A stretch of DNA of 64,000 bases, from contig CAZAPS010000003.1 in the NCBI GenBank assembly GCA_964487355.1, positions 1 to 64,000 on the forward strand. Reading direction: 5' to 3'. The DNA is from JAXGYX01 sp964487355. GTDB lineage: Bacteria > Bacillota > Clostridia > Saccharofermentanales > Fastidiosipilaceae. How positions within the stretch are numbered: position 1 is the first letter of the stretch; the number at the start of each line of letters is the position of its first letter. This document shows positions 25,330-34,676 of this stretch, in pieces. A model generated the notes under the pieces. That model did not search any database. It had not been told where the DNA came from and worked only from the letters and a program-made list of their open reading frames with translations. Position numbers and translations under genes: made by a program.

Positions 25330-28300
25330 TTACCTGACAACCTCGACGCAGAGCGTGCAAGGCTCCCCGTTCAGCTGCCATTGTTTACCTTTTCCTGTCG
25401 GAAGATCCTCACAAAGGACCTCGGTCGCCAAAATTTCTCTGGCGATTTCATCTTTATTGCGACGGATCACTTCTTCAATGGTAGCAGATCCTTTGAATTT
25501 TAGGATGATCCGATCCGAGACCTCAAAGCCCGAATCCTTGCGCATGTTTTGCACCTTACTGATCACCTCCCGGACAAAACCCTCCTCGATCAACTCCGGA
25601 GTCAGACGAAGATCCAAAGCGACTGTGAATTTCGCGTTCGATTGTGTGGCCAATCCTTCCGCCTGAGCGGACTCGATGATCAGCTGCTCCTCTGTCAGGC
25701 GATATGTCTCACCATTCGCCCGCACCTCGATGAAACCGTCGGTGTCCAGTTTCTTTTTTGTCACACGTCCGTCCAGCTCACCCAAAGCGGCGCCGACCGC
25801 AGGTAGATTCTTACCCAAAAGTTTGCCCAGCAGGCGTAGTTGAGGTTTAAAGCGATAATCTTGCAGTTCGGCGTCATCGTCAAGGTTGACCAAATCGCGG
25901 ACATTGAGTTCATCCTTGATGACGTCATTGAGTTCAGCAGCCAATGTTTTGTCCGCCTTGACATAGATTTGTGCCAACGGTTGACGGTTTTTAACAGCGG
26001 AAACATTGCGGGCGGCCCGTCCCAACACAACAATGCTGAGCACGTCGTCCATATCCGCTTCCAATTGTTTATCTTTCCACTCTGGGCGTGTCTCGGGCCA
26101 GGAGCAAAGATGGACACTCTCACAAGCTTGTGGATCAACCGATCGCACCAGATTTTGGTACATCTCCTCGGTGATAAACGGCACGAACGGAGCGGCAACC
26201 TTGATTACCGTCGTCAACGCAGTATACAAAGTCATATAGGCATTGATTTTGTCCTGTTCCATACCGGATTGCCAGTAACGGCTTCTGCCGCGGCGCACAT
26301 ACCAGTTTGACAGCTCATCCACGAATGAATCAATTTTTTTGCCGGACGAATAAATATCATAGGAAGTCAGGCCCTTGTCCACCTCTTCGACCAACGTGTC
26401 CAAACGCGCCAGCAGCCAGCGATCCATCACACTCAAGGTCTCATAGTCCAGTTCATATTTTGTCGGATCAAATCCATCCAGCTGAGCGTACATGATGTAG
26501 AAGGCATAGGTGTTCCACAGCGTGCCCATGAATTTACGCTGTCCCTCGTCAACCGCCTCGTCAGAAAATCGGGAAGGAAGCCAGGGCTGACTGTTGGTGT
26601 AAAAATACCAGCGCACAGCGTCAGCTCCCTGTTTATTCAAGGCCTGCCAGGGATCCACGACATTCCCTTTGTGCTTGGACATCTTTTGTCCTTCTTTATC
26701 TTGGACCAAACCCATGACAATGCAGTTTTTGTATGAAGGTTGTTCAAACAGGCAGGTGGAAATCGCGATCAGCGAATAGAACCAGCCACGCGTTTGATCC
26801 AACGCCTCCGAGATAAAGTCGGCGGGGAAGTTTTGTTCAAACAACTCTTTATTTTCAAACGGATAGTGATATTGGGCGAACGGCATCGAGCCCGAATCGA
26901 ACCAACAGTCGATGACTTCCGGCACGCGGGTCATGACGCCACCACATTTTTCGCAACGGATATGCACCGCGTCGATGTATGGCTTATGCAGCTCAATATC
27001 ATCCGGGCAATCGTCCGACATGGACTTCAGCTCCTCGATCGAGCCGACCAGATGACGATGATCACAGTCATCACACTCCCAGACCGGGAGCGGAGTGCCC
27101 CAATAGCGCTCTCTGGACAAACCCCAGTCAATGACGTTCTCCAAAAAATTGCCCATGCGACCCTCGCGGATGTGTTCGGGATACCAGTTGACCGAGCGAT
27201 TGTTCGCGATCAGGTTTTCTTTGACGGCGGTCATGCGGATAAACCAACTGTGCCGAGCGTAGTAGATCAGAGAGGTGTCACACCGCCAGCAAAACGGATA
27301 GCTATGCTCAAACTCCATCGTGCGGATCAGCAGGCCGTCGTCACTCAGTTTTTGTAAAATTCCTTTGTCCGCGTCCTTCACGAACTGTCCGGCAAAGTCA
27401 CTCACCTCCGCCGGCATGGTGCCATCGTCTTCCACCAGTTGTACAAAAGCCAGGTCATAGGCGCGTCCAATGCGTGCGTCGTCCTCACCGAAAGCGGGCG
27501 CGATATGAACAATACCGGTCCCTTCGCTCATGGTGACATAGTCGTCCTTGGTCACGACAAATGCTTTTTTACCCGACGCGTTGACAAGTTCCGTGGCGTA
27601 GGGCAACAACGGTTCGTAGCCCATTCCCTCCAGATCTGCGCCGGACATGGTGCGCAGAACCCGGATATTCTCACCGAACAAGCCCTTCGCGAGCTCTTCA
27701 GCGATGTAATAACGAACCACCCGGGTCTCAACAACACCTTCCGTGGCGCTCGTGTCGTGATCATGGGCACAATGTCCTGAGCAGACATGGACGGGCTCGT
27801 CCACTTCGATCAGAGCGTATCTGCTGTTCGGGTTGACGCAAAGCGCGATGTTTGATGGCAAGGTCCAAGGGGTGGTGGTCCAGGCGGCAAAATATGTGTC
27901 TGCTTCATCTTTCACGCGAAACCGCACATACGCCGACGTGTCGGTCACATCCTTGTATCCTTGCGCCACCTCATGACTGGAAAGAGAGGTACCACAGCGC
28001 GGGCAGTACGGAACAACCTTATAGCCCTTATAAAGCAGGTCCTTGTCCCACATCTGCTTGAGTGCCCACCACTCGGACTCGATATAATCGTTTTCATAAG
28101 TGACGTAGGGATGCTCCATATCAGCGGTAAAGCCGACTCGATCTGAAATTTGTTCCCATTCGTCTTTGTACGTCCAGACACTTTTTTTACATTGCTCAAT
28201 AAACGGCTCGACGCCATACGCCTCCAGCTCCTCCTTGCCGTTGATACCCAGCGCCTTTTCAACCTCCAGCTCCACCGGCAGGCCATGGGTGTCCCAACCC

Positions 28301-28548
28301 GCGATGAACTCAACATTTTTCCCCTTCATACGTTGAAAGCGCGGGAAGATATCTTTGACCGCACGCGTCAAAATGTGCCCGATATGAGGTTTGCCGTTCG
28401 CGGTGGGCGGTCCATCATAGACAGTGAAGACTTCGCCATCCGGATTCAGCGTGTGAACTTTTTTGTTTATGTCCCGCTCTTGCCAAAACCGTAAAACTTC
28501 CTCTTCTCTTTTGACAAAATTTAAGTCACCTGACACTTTTTTATACAT
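25330..28548 (-). CDS. ileS: Isoleucyl-tRNA synthetase
   Basis: Class I synthetase of 1072 residues. HIGH motif as GKPHIGHILT near residue 55, KMSKS as GQKMSKHKGN, a CP1 editing domain (TTTPWTLPSN...), and WDTHGLP. The length, and a tail lacking the Zn-binding Cys cluster, fit the eukaryote-like IleS2 class, which is often less sensitive to mupirocin. This class call is inference. It is controlled by the T-box at 28598-28880. GGAGGA lies upstream of the start. Confidence 0.95.
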   Translation of the reverse strand: MYKKVSGDLNFVKREEEVLRFWQERDINKKVHTLNPDGEVFTVYDGPPTANGKPHIGHILTRAVKDIFPRFQRMKGKNVEFIAGWDTHGLPVELEVEKALGINGKEELEAYGVEPFIEQCKKSVWTYKDEWEQISDRVGFTADMEHPYVTYENDYIESEWWALKQMWDKDLLYKGYKVVPYCPRCGTSLSSHEVAQGYKDVTDTSAYVRFRVKDEADTYFAAWTTTPWTLPSNIALCVNPNSRYALIEVDEPVHVCSGHCAHDHDTSATEGVVETRVVRYYIAEELAKGLFGENIRVLRTMSGADLEGMGYEPLLPYATELVNASGKKAFVVTKDDYVTMSEGTGIVHIAPAFGEDDARIGRAYDLAFVQLVEDDGTMPAEVSDFAGQFVKDADKGILQKLSDDGLLIRTMEFEHSYPFCWRCDTSLIYYARHSWFIRMTAVKENLIANNRSVNWYPEHIREGRMGNFLENVIDWGLSRERYWGTPLPVWECDDCDHRHLVGSIEELKSMSDDCPDDIELHKPYIDAVHIRCEKCGGVMTRVPEVIDCWFDSGSMPFAQYHYPFENKELFEQNFPADFISEALDQTRGWFYSLIAISTCLFEQPSYKNCIVMGLVQDKEGQKMSKHKGNVVDPWQALNKQGADAVRWYFYTNSQPWLPSRFSDEAVDEGQRKFMGTLWNTYAFYIMYAQLDGFDPTKYELDYETLSVMDRWLLARLDTLVEEVDKGLTSYDIYSSGKKIDSFVDELSNWYVRRGRSRYWQSGMEQDKINAYMTLYTALTTVIKVAAPFVPFITEEMYQNLVRSVDPQACESVHLCSWPETRPEWKDKQLEADMDDVLSIVVLGRAARNVSAVKNRQPLAQIYVKADKTLAAELNDVIKDELNVRDLVNLDDDAELQDYRFKPQLRLLGKLLGKNLPAVGAALGELDGRVTKKKLDTDGFIEVRANGETYRLTEEQLIIESAQAEGLATQSNAKFTVALDLRLTPELIEEGFVREVISKVQNMRKDSGFEVSDRIILKFKGSATIEEVIRRNKDEIAREILATEVLCEDLPTGKGKQWQLNGEPCTLCVEVVR

Positions 28549-28597
28549 CTGTTTTCCTCCTGGATCCTCGACTTCGACTTACGGCGACGTTTTAATT

Positions 28598-28880
28598 CAT
28601 AAAAAAAGCGTCCCCTGTACGGGACGCGAAACACGTGATACCACCCGCGATAACGACAGCCACAGATTATAATCGTGGAGTCGTCTCTCGTCAGTGATAA
28701 CGGTGCGGCCAGCATGGTTTTACCGGTAAAAACTACACAGTTCATGATCGTCGCGCCCGACTCGTCGACAGGCGAAAGGATCAAACCTTCATCTTTACTG
28801 CTCACAGGTGATTTTCAACATGCGCCGGATCTGTGCTTTCACCACCGCACAGTCTCTGTGAGTCCGGTCCGCCGTTTACT
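28598..28880 (-). ncRNA. T-box leader of ileS (isoleucine-specific)
   Basis: Stem I base pairs CTCACAG (28856-28862) with CTGTGAG (28801-28807). The specifier triplet ATC (28810-28812, minus strand) reads isoleucine. The antiterminator T-box GGGTGGTATCACG is at 28634-28646. The competing terminator GCGTCCC...GGGACGC plus a seven-T run is at 28601-28627. Uncharged tRNA-Ile should stabilise the antiterminator and raise ileS expression. Confidence 0.93.
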
Positions 28881-28905
28881 GTCCTGATCTTCGCAATTGG
28901 TTGGT

Positions 28906-28934
28906 ATTTTACGCTTATTTAAACAAAATTACAA
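28906..28934 (-). promoter_or_regulatory. Promoter of the T-box/ileS transcript
   Basis: Minus strand TTGTAA, 17 bases, TAAAAT. It overlaps the end of ispE. Confidence 0.55.
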
Positions 28935-29893
28935 GGATAGAGATCACATCGCCTGCCTGCCGCGCTTTGCTCCCAGCGCGCCCGGTCGATCGCTCGGTCC
29001 CGCGTGGCTTCATCCTCGTAAATCGCGTAAATCGCGCTGCCACTGCCGGTCATGCGACAGTAGGACGCGCCTGTGTCATAGCCGGCCTGAAGCAATTGAC
29101 GAAGTTCGGGATATTCCGGAGCGACAACCGTTTCAAACACATTGCCACCGATGTGGCGAAGCTTGCGCAAATCATTTTCCGCTAACGCCTCCAAACACGC
29201 CACTGTGTCCGGCCGTTGAATCAGCCGTTCCGGATTGGCGATCAACTCGTCCCAGCGTTTGAAAGCCATCACGGTGGACACCTCCACGTCGGGCTTGATC
29301 AGCAACAGCGGCCACTTGGGAAGAGGCGGCAAGGGTTCGATGATCTCACCGATACCGGTGCAGTGAGCGACACCGCCATGCAGACAAAATGGGACATCCG
29401 CTCCCAGACGCGCCGCGATCTCAAACAGTTCTCCACGCTCGAGTTCGCCGGGGAACAGCGAATCCAGACCGTTTAGAACCGCCGCCGCGTCGGCGCTCCC
29501 CCCGCCAATGCCCGCCATGGAAGGCAGGTGTTTGACCAGATCAAGAGTCAGCACAAGTGGTTGTCTGGAAGAAAGCGCGCAGGCCTCGGCATAAAGCGCG
29601 GCAGCTCTGACCATCAGATTGTCCCGCGGGCGCAGCCCAAGCGCCTTCGAAGCCACGGAAAATCCTTCCGTCAAGCAGATCGACCAATTGTTGACAACAA
29701 CCGTCGGCTTCTCAACCAATGCGCACGGCTCACTCCGGCCCAGTCGAACTTCATCATACAGAGAGATTTCCTGCATAACCGTGGAGAGCAGATGGTAACC
29801 ATCTGCTCTCCTCCCGGTAATGTCTAAAAATAGATTGATTTTCGCTCTGGCTTCCAGCGCGATGGCGGCATTCTCGCCAACATTTGATCTCAT
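28919..29893 (-). CDS. ispE: 4-diphosphocytidyl-2-C-methyl-D-erythritol kinase
   Basis: GHMP kinase of the MEP isoprenoid pathway, 324 residues. Motif 1 is ARAKINLFLDITGRR near residue 15, then the ATP loop LPSMAGIGGGSADAAA near residue 130, and the late MTGSGSAIYA-type motif. It works upstream of IspH, also encoded in this window. Preceded by veg with an 11-base gap. The first 10 residues may be an extension. A Gln-rich or acidic tail is absent; the length is slightly above the ~285 average. Confidence 0.93.
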   Translation of the reverse strand: MRSNVGENAAIALEARAKINLFLDITGRRADGYHLLSTVMQEISLYDEVRLGRSEPCALVEKPTVVVNNWSICLTEGFSVASKALGLRPRDNLMVRAAALYAEACALSSRQPLVLTLDLVKHLPSMAGIGGGSADAAAVLNGLDSLFPGELERGELFEIAARLGADVPFCLHGGVAHCTGIGEIIEPLPPLPKWPLLLIKPDVEVSTVMAFKRWDELIANPERLIQRPDTVACLEALAENDLRKLRHIGGNVFETVVAPEYPELRQLLQAGYDTGASYCRMTGSGSAIYAIYEDEATRDRAIDRARWEQSAAGRRCDLYPCNFV

Positions 29894-29904
29894 TTCGGCT
29901 CTCC

Positions 29905-30288
29905 TCAGGCGGGGGCTCCATCGACGGAGTCCGCTTGCGCGGAGCTTTCCGACAGGTTGTCAATCTGATCCGCCGCGCCGGATTCGTCACTCTTAGGATC
30001 CTCTTCCGGCTCGACTCCCTGGTCAGCCAGCACGGCCAGCGACTCATCCGCTTCGACCGCCACCTCAACCGACTGGGTTAGAATATCGACGTAACTATAT
30101 GAAACCAACTCTGAATTATCGTTGTCACGAGCACAACGAACGGTAAATACATTTGGGTAGCAATTCTCAAGAATGCCTTCACGAACAATCGTGCGTTTGC
30201 GACCACCACTGGAACGAAGCCTGACTTTGCGCCCAAGACAAGCTTGCATGTCTTTGCGGCACTTCTCCAAATCGGCTTTAACTATCAT
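29905..30288 (-). CDS. veg: Veg family protein
   Basis: Residues 1-80 match the small Veg protein (IVKADLEKCRKDMQACLGRKVRLRSSGGRK region; the family is linked to biofilm and extracellular-matrix control in Bacillus). Residues 85-127 are an acidic tail (many Glu/Asp/Ala), so the protein is about 40 residues longer than usual. It lies directly ahead of ispE, the same neighbour as in Bacillus. GGAGGAG precedes the ATG. Confidence 0.88.
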   Translation of the reverse strand: MIVKADLEKCRKDMQACLGRKVRLRSSGGRKRTIVREGILENCYPNVFTVRCARDNDNSELVSYSYVDILTQSVEVAVEADESLAVLADQGVEPEEDPKSDESGAADQIDNLSESSAQADSVDGAPA

Positions 30289-30324
30289 TCGTCACTCCTC
30301 CAAAAAATAAAGATATACTATGAT

Positions 30325-30353
30325 ATACTATCATATTCTGAGTATTTTTTCAA
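30325..30353 (-). promoter_or_regulatory. Promoter of veg-ispE
   Basis: Minus strand TTGAAA, 17 bases, TAGTAT. It lies 37 bases upstream of the veg start, in an AT-rich gap containing a repeated TATACTATGA motif. Confidence 0.7.
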
Positions 30354-30366
30354 GGTCAGTGGGCGC

Positions 30367-31194
30367 TCACTCTGACTGACTCGTTTCCTTCTCCATCTCG
30401 GAAAATCGTTTTGCGGTTTTCTCCATCGCGGTCACGATCAAACCGTTGAAACCGTCCCGCTCCAATGAGGCGACTCCCGCGATGGTCGTGCCTCCCGCCG
30501 AACAGACCTCATCCCTCAACACAGCCGGATGCCGACCGGTTTCTTTGACCATTAAAGCCGCTCCTTCAACAGATTGCGCGGCGAATTTCAACGCGTCCTC
30601 CATGCCGATACCCAAGCGAACCGCCCCCTGGGCAAGTGCCTCGATCATCATATAAATAAATGCCGGAGATGATCCACTGACCGAGCCCACCGCGGGCATC
30701 AGCGATTCGGGCACGACGACCGATTCACCAAAACTGTTCAAAAATGAAATCGTCCGCTCCTTATGCTCCTCCGGTGTGTCCTCGGAAAAAGAGACTCCGG
30801 TCATACCGCGTCCGACCATCGCCGGCGTGTTGGGCATGGAACGAACAACTGTGACATCCTCACGCCCGATCAGCGCGCGCAATCCCGCGATGGAAAAGGT
30901 CGGCGCGAGCGACAACACCACGGCGCCGGGGGAAATGTGCGTGGAAATTTTTTTCAGGATCGCCCCATACTGAATTGGTTTGACAGCAAGCACGATCAGC
31001 AAGGCGCCTTGAGCGACCGACACATTGTCCTTCACAGTTACAATTCCCGGATATCGTCCACTCAATTCAGCCATTCGTTCATCTCTGCGGGTATGCAAAA
31101 CGACCGATCGCGCATCCGTCCAACGCGCCTTCAGCGCGCCTGACAACATCGCTTCACCCATATTCCCACAACCGATCAAACCGATTTTATACAT
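30367..31194 (-). CDS. proC: Pyrroline-5-carboxylate reductase
   Basis: Last step of proline synthesis, 275 residues. The NAD(P) loop is IGLIGCGNMGEAM (residues 4-16), VVRSMPNTPAMVGRGM is the substrate/cofactor segment, and SGSSPAFIYMMIEAL and EVCSAGGTTIAG are the C-terminal dimer motifs. The ATG at 31194 with AAGGTGG is used; ATGs eight codons upstream code for an acidic leader not seen in the family. Single gene, separate from veg. Confidence 0.95.
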   Translation of the reverse strand: MYKIGLIGCGNMGEAMLSGALKARWTDARSVVLHTRRDERMAELSGRYPGIVTVKDNVSVAQGALLIVLAVKPIQYGAILKKISTHISPGAVVLSLAPTFSIAGLRALIGREDVTVVRSMPNTPAMVGRGMTGVSFSEDTPEEHKERTISFLNSFGESVVVPESLMPAVGSVSGSSPAFIYMMIEALAQGAVRLGIGMEDALKFAAQSVEGAALMVKETGRHPAVLRDEVCSAGGTTIAGVASLERDGFNGLIVTAMEKTAKRFSEMEKETSQSE

Positions 31195-31234
31195 TTTTCC
31201 ACCTTCATCATCCATCATTAACGCACGTCACGCA

Positions 31235-31262
31235 TTGTTTTTTTGTTCCCACTCATTATACA
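31235..31262 (+). promoter_or_regulatory. Promoter of fhs
   Basis: TTGTTT, 16 bases, TATACA, ahead of a ~120-base leader. A TATAAT read on the minus strand overlaps it and could serve proC. Confidence 0.45.
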
Positions 31263-31386
31263 CGGTACATAACATTCCGGCGGTTTGACAATCTGCCCAA
31301 TAACGAGGAAAATCGTTCCGTAGGCAGGTGCGCCGCGCACCAAACGAATGAACGAGTCCATCTCAAACGCAGACAAGGAGAATCCC

Positions 31387-33060
31387 ATGCTCTCTGACAT
31401 TGAAATCGCCCGTCGCACACCGCTTAAACCCGTCTCGCAACTGGCCTCCGAGTTGGGCATCATGCAAAAAGAAATCTTCAATTACGGAACCTACAAGGCC
31501 AAACTCGACACCGAGGCGATTCAGCGCAGGATGCGGAACAAGCCGAATGGCAAGCTGGTGCTGGTCACCGCCGTCAACCCGACTCCGGCCGGCGAAGGCA
31601 AGACCACGATGACTGTGGGGCTGGGCCAGGCTTTGAACCGGCTTGGGCACAAAACAATGATCGCTCTGAGAGAACCTTCCCTCGGTCCGGTCTTCGGCAT
31701 CAAGGGAGGAGCGGCGGGTGGCGGCTATTCACAAGTCGTGCCGATGGAAGATATCAATCTTCATTTCACCGGCGATCTGCACGCTGTCACCTCGGCCAAC
31801 AATCTTTGCTCCGCCATACTCGACAATCACATCCAGCAAGGCAACAAGTTGAACATCGATCCACGTAGGATCGTTTGGAAGCGCTGTCTCGACATGAACG
31901 ACCGCGTGCTGCGCAACGTCGTGGTCGGCCTTGGTGGGCCATTCAACGGGACGCCCCGCGAGGATCATTTTCAAATAACGGTCGCCTCGGAAGTCATGGC
32001 GGTTTTCTGCCTCGCCTCCAATTTGCGAGACCTGCGCAAACGGCTCGCCAAGATCGTTGTCGCGTTCACCTACGACGGCCAGCCGGTCACCACAGCGGAC
32101 CTCCAGGTGGATGGCGCCATGACTGTGTTGCTCAAAGACGCGTTCAATCCCAATTTGGTGCAAACGCTGGAGAACACACCGGCTCTTATGCACGGCGGAC
32201 CGTTCGCCAACATCGCCCACGGCTGCAACAGCTTGGCCGCCACCAAGCTAGGTTTAAAGCTGGCGGATATTTTAGTGACGGAGGCCGGCTTCGGAGCGGA
32301 TCTGGGCGCCGAGAAGTTCTTTGATATCAAATGTCGCTATGGTGATCTAAAACCCGACGTGGCGGTAATCGTCACCACTGCTCGCTCGCTCAAATATAAT
32401 GGTGGCATGCCCAAAGATCAGTTGCTAACCGAAAATCTCGACGCGCTACAAAAGGGAATCGCGAATCTCGATAAACATTTGGAAAATCTACAAAAATTCG
32501 GTGTCCCCTGTGTTGTGTCGATCAATCGCTTCGCTTCCGACACCGAGGCCGAACTGGATTTCATCGTCAAGCACTGCGAAAGCAAAGGAGTGCGCAGCGC
32601 GATCGCTGAGGTTTTCACAAATGGCGGAGCCGGTGGCGAAGCGGTCGGCGTGGAAGTTTTGGCCGCGTTGGAAACAGAGCATCAGGCTTACAGGCCACTT
32701 TATCCTTTGGTGTTTTCTTTAGAAGACAAGATCCTGACCATCGCGAAAGAGATATACGGCGCGGGCACTGTCCAGATTCAACCTCCCGCGCGAAAGGCGC
32801 TGAACGACTTTACCCGAATGGGTTATGGGAACCTGCCGGTCTGCATGGCGAAAACTCAATATTCACTTTCAGACAATCCGGCGCTGTTGGGCAGGCCGGA
32901 GAATTTTGAGCTGACCGTGCGTGACGCCACGTTGTCCGCGGGCGCCGGTTTCATTGTATGCCTGACCGGCGATGTCATGACCATGCCGGGGCTTGCGAAA
33001 AAACCATCCGCACAGGACATTTTCTTGGATAATGACGGTCAAATACAAGGATTGTTTTAA
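31387..33060 (+). CDS. fhs: Formate-tetrahydrofolate ligase
   Basis: 557 residues. Joins formate to tetrahydrofolate with ATP, the entry to one-carbon metabolism and the acetogenic methyl branch. Motifs: PTPAGEGKTT (P-loop), REPSLGPVFGIKGGAAGGGYSQVVPMEDINLHF signature region and EKFFDIKCR. The ATG at 31387 has AAGGAGAATCCC; the frame extends 13 codons further upstream without a site. No folD or other Wood-Ljungdahl genes lie nearby. Converges on the AraC gene; the two stop codons overlap. Confidence 0.97.
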   Translation: MLSDIEIARRTPLKPVSQLASELGIMQKEIFNYGTYKAKLDTEAIQRRMRNKPNGKLVLVTAVNPTPAGEGKTTMTVGLGQALNRLGHKTMIALREPSLGPVFGIKGGAAGGGYSQVVPMEDINLHFTGDLHAVTSANNLCSAILDNHIQQGNKLNIDPRRIVWKRCLDMNDRVLRNVVVGLGGPFNGTPREDHFQITVASEVMAVFCLASNLRDLRKRLAKIVVAFTYDGQPVTTADLQVDGAMTVLLKDAFNPNLVQTLENTPALMHGGPFANIAHGCNSLAATKLGLKLADILVTEAGFGADLGAEKFFDIKCRYGDLKPDVAVIVTTARSLKYNGGMPKDQLLTENLDALQKGIANLDKHLENLQKFGVPCVVSINRFASDTEAELDFIVKHCESKGVRSAIAEVFTNGGAGGEAVGVEVLAALETEHQAYRPLYPLVFSLEDKILTIAKEIYGAGTVQIQPPARKALNDFTRMGYGNLPVCMAKTQYSLSDNPALLGRPENFELTVRDATLSAGAGFIVCLTGDVMTMPGLAKKPSAQDIFLDNDGQIQGLF

Positions 33061-33995
33061 TGCGCAGAGGGCGGCGCGCTGATTTTCCTGCGGTATTCCA
33101 TCGGAGTCATGCCCATGATCTTGCGAAACGCCACATTGAATCTTTGAGGGCTCGCGAAACCGATTTGCTCGGCGATGCTGCTGATCTTCAGATCCTGATC
33201 GCGCAGCAGATCACAGGATTTTTGAATGCGGATCTCAATTAAGTACGCCATCGGGCTTTGACCCATCTCTTCACGAAAAGCCCGCGCGAAATAACCTTGA
33301 CTGAGAAAGACGTACCCCGCCACATCCGAAACCGAAATATTTTCGTTGAAATTATCGATCATATATTGTTTCGCGATATGCACAAGCTCCGCCGCCTTGC
33401 CTGTGCGCACCAGCAAAGACTCCTCCCAGCCCTCTTTCAGGGCGCGCGAAATCGTCACCAGAAGTTCGGTGGCCAGCAGTCTCATCATTAGCTCTTTATT
33501 ATAAAGATCGGACGAGTTCTCATAATGAATGCGTTCAATCAGCTCCGAGATGATCACGCGATTGGTTCCGCGAATCATCATGCACGGCTGCAAATCTATG
33601 CCATAGTCGTCCTCCGCGGACACATACTTCATAAACTCATCCATGGAGACCGAAGAAATGCGACAAAACGCCCTGTCACCTTTGGTGATATTGGTAAAAC
33701 CGAAATACACGGTCGTGATATCGGTGAATGTCTCTTTCACACGACAAACATGAGGTGAATCCGGGCGGATTAAAATTGTGGCGCCCGCCCGAACCTCATG
33801 TGTTCTATTATTGTCAAACTCATATTCCATCACGCCGCTTTTGACATGGCTGAGCTCATAGAAATGACGGGCTCCCGGTATTTTCTTTTCGTCACCTTTT
33901 CGGTAGCTGCGCGCCAGACCTTTAAAAACAACCGGGATCGAGCCAATGGAATCTTGTATGCTTTGCTCGATGCTTGGCAATATATCTTTTAACAT
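33057..33995 (-). CDS. AraC-family transcriptional regulator
   Basis: 312 residues: an N-terminal cupin-like sensing domain (about 20-160) and a C-terminal double helix-turn-helix (about 205-300), with SVSDVAGYVFLSQGYFARAFREEMG and the signature ISSIAEQIGFASPQRFNVAFRKIMG. Effector unknown. It stands alone, so targets are not indicated by context; the preceding direct repeats (34067-34102) may be its own binding sites. Confidence 0.88.
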   Translation of the reverse strand: MLKDILPSIEQSIQDSIGSIPVVFKGLARSYRKGDEKKIPGARHFYELSHVKSGVMEYEFDNNRTHEVRAGATILIRPDSPHVCRVKETFTDITTVYFGFTNITKGDRAFCRISSVSMDEFMKYVSAEDDYGIDLQPCMMIRGTNRVIISELIERIHYENSSDLYNKELMMRLLATELLVTISRALKEGWEESLLVRTGKAAELVHIAKQYMIDNFNENISVSDVAGYVFLSQGYFARAFREEMGQSPMAYLIEIRIQKSCDLLRDQDLKISSIAEQIGFASPQRFNVAFRKIMGMTPMEYRRKISAPPSAH

Positions 33996-34066
33996 TCACT
34001 CCTCAGACTTCATACATTCATAAAATAAAGTAGTGACTCAATCAGAATCACCATAATTAATCTAAT

Positions 34067-34102
34067 ATATTTTTAAGCATTTTACCACAACATATTTTTA
34101 AG
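34067..34102. repeat. Direct repeat pair ahead of the AraC gene
   Basis: ATATTTTTAAG occurs twice (34067-34077 and 34092-34102), 25 bases start to start, in a very AT-rich gap. It is either a regulator site for the AraC gene or a loose terminator region for the PC4-like gene. Confidence 0.35.
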
Positions 34103-34130
34103 ATTTTTTGAACCGGCGGTTGAGCTCAAC

Positions 34131-34385
34131 TTAAATTCCCAACGCGTCGGTGTCTACGCCCTGCAACAACGCGATAAGATTCTTAGTTTCTTCTCCGTTC
34201 AGCCCGATTCCTCTGCTCATCTTGTTGTGTTCCGGGTTCCACTCTCGGATATCCAAGCGTGGCCTTGCCTGATTCCACGAAACAACATTCACTTCTTTTG
34301 TCCAGCCCGTCGCGCTGACGCTAAGGCACCCGATTGATTCATGAATCTCGTATGTCACTTCTCTGTCTTGCTGTCTTGTCGTCAT
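34131..34385 (-). CDS. PC4/YdbC-family single-stranded-DNA-binding protein
   Basis: 84 residues with the PC4-like beta-sheet (VTYEIHESIGCLSVSATGWTKEVNVVSW; RLDIREWNPEHNKMSRGIGL; then a helix EETKNLIALLQ). YdbC of Lactococcus and eukaryotic PC4 bind single-stranded DNA/RNA as dimers. Function here is inferred from family. Single gene; the ATG follows AGGAGGT-like CAGGAGGTTTT. Confidence 0.85.
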   Translation of the reverse strand: MTTRQQDREVTYEIHESIGCLSVSATGWTKEVNVVSWNQARPRLDIREWNPEHNKMSRGIGLNGEETKNLIALLQGVDTDALGI

Positions 34386-34592
34386 AAAACCTCCTGATCG
34401 TTGCGAAACCGATACATGCGACGAGACTGGCGATATTGTCGAATATCGTGTTCGACCGCCATCTCGACGCCCCTTTCATATCATGATAGAGGTACACGTT
34501 TCATCCACCTGTTTTATTTTCTCGACAAATTCAACATTTCCCGATAGTCTTGCCAATAATGAGAAGAGACAAGAAGATCAATCAAACTCAAA

Positions 34593-34632
34593 ACAAAACA
34601 AACCGGAGCGAACTCATATTCGATCCGGCTTG
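34593..34632 (-). terminator. Terminator of the clpP-clpX run
   Basis: Minus strand AAGCCGGATCGAA pairs with TTCGCTCCGGTTT and is followed by a T-rich tail. The rest of the gap 34386-34676 shows nothing clear. Confidence 0.65.
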
Positions 34633-34676
34633 TCAGTTTGTCAATTCAACTTCAAACAGTTTGAATCAGTCCCGGG

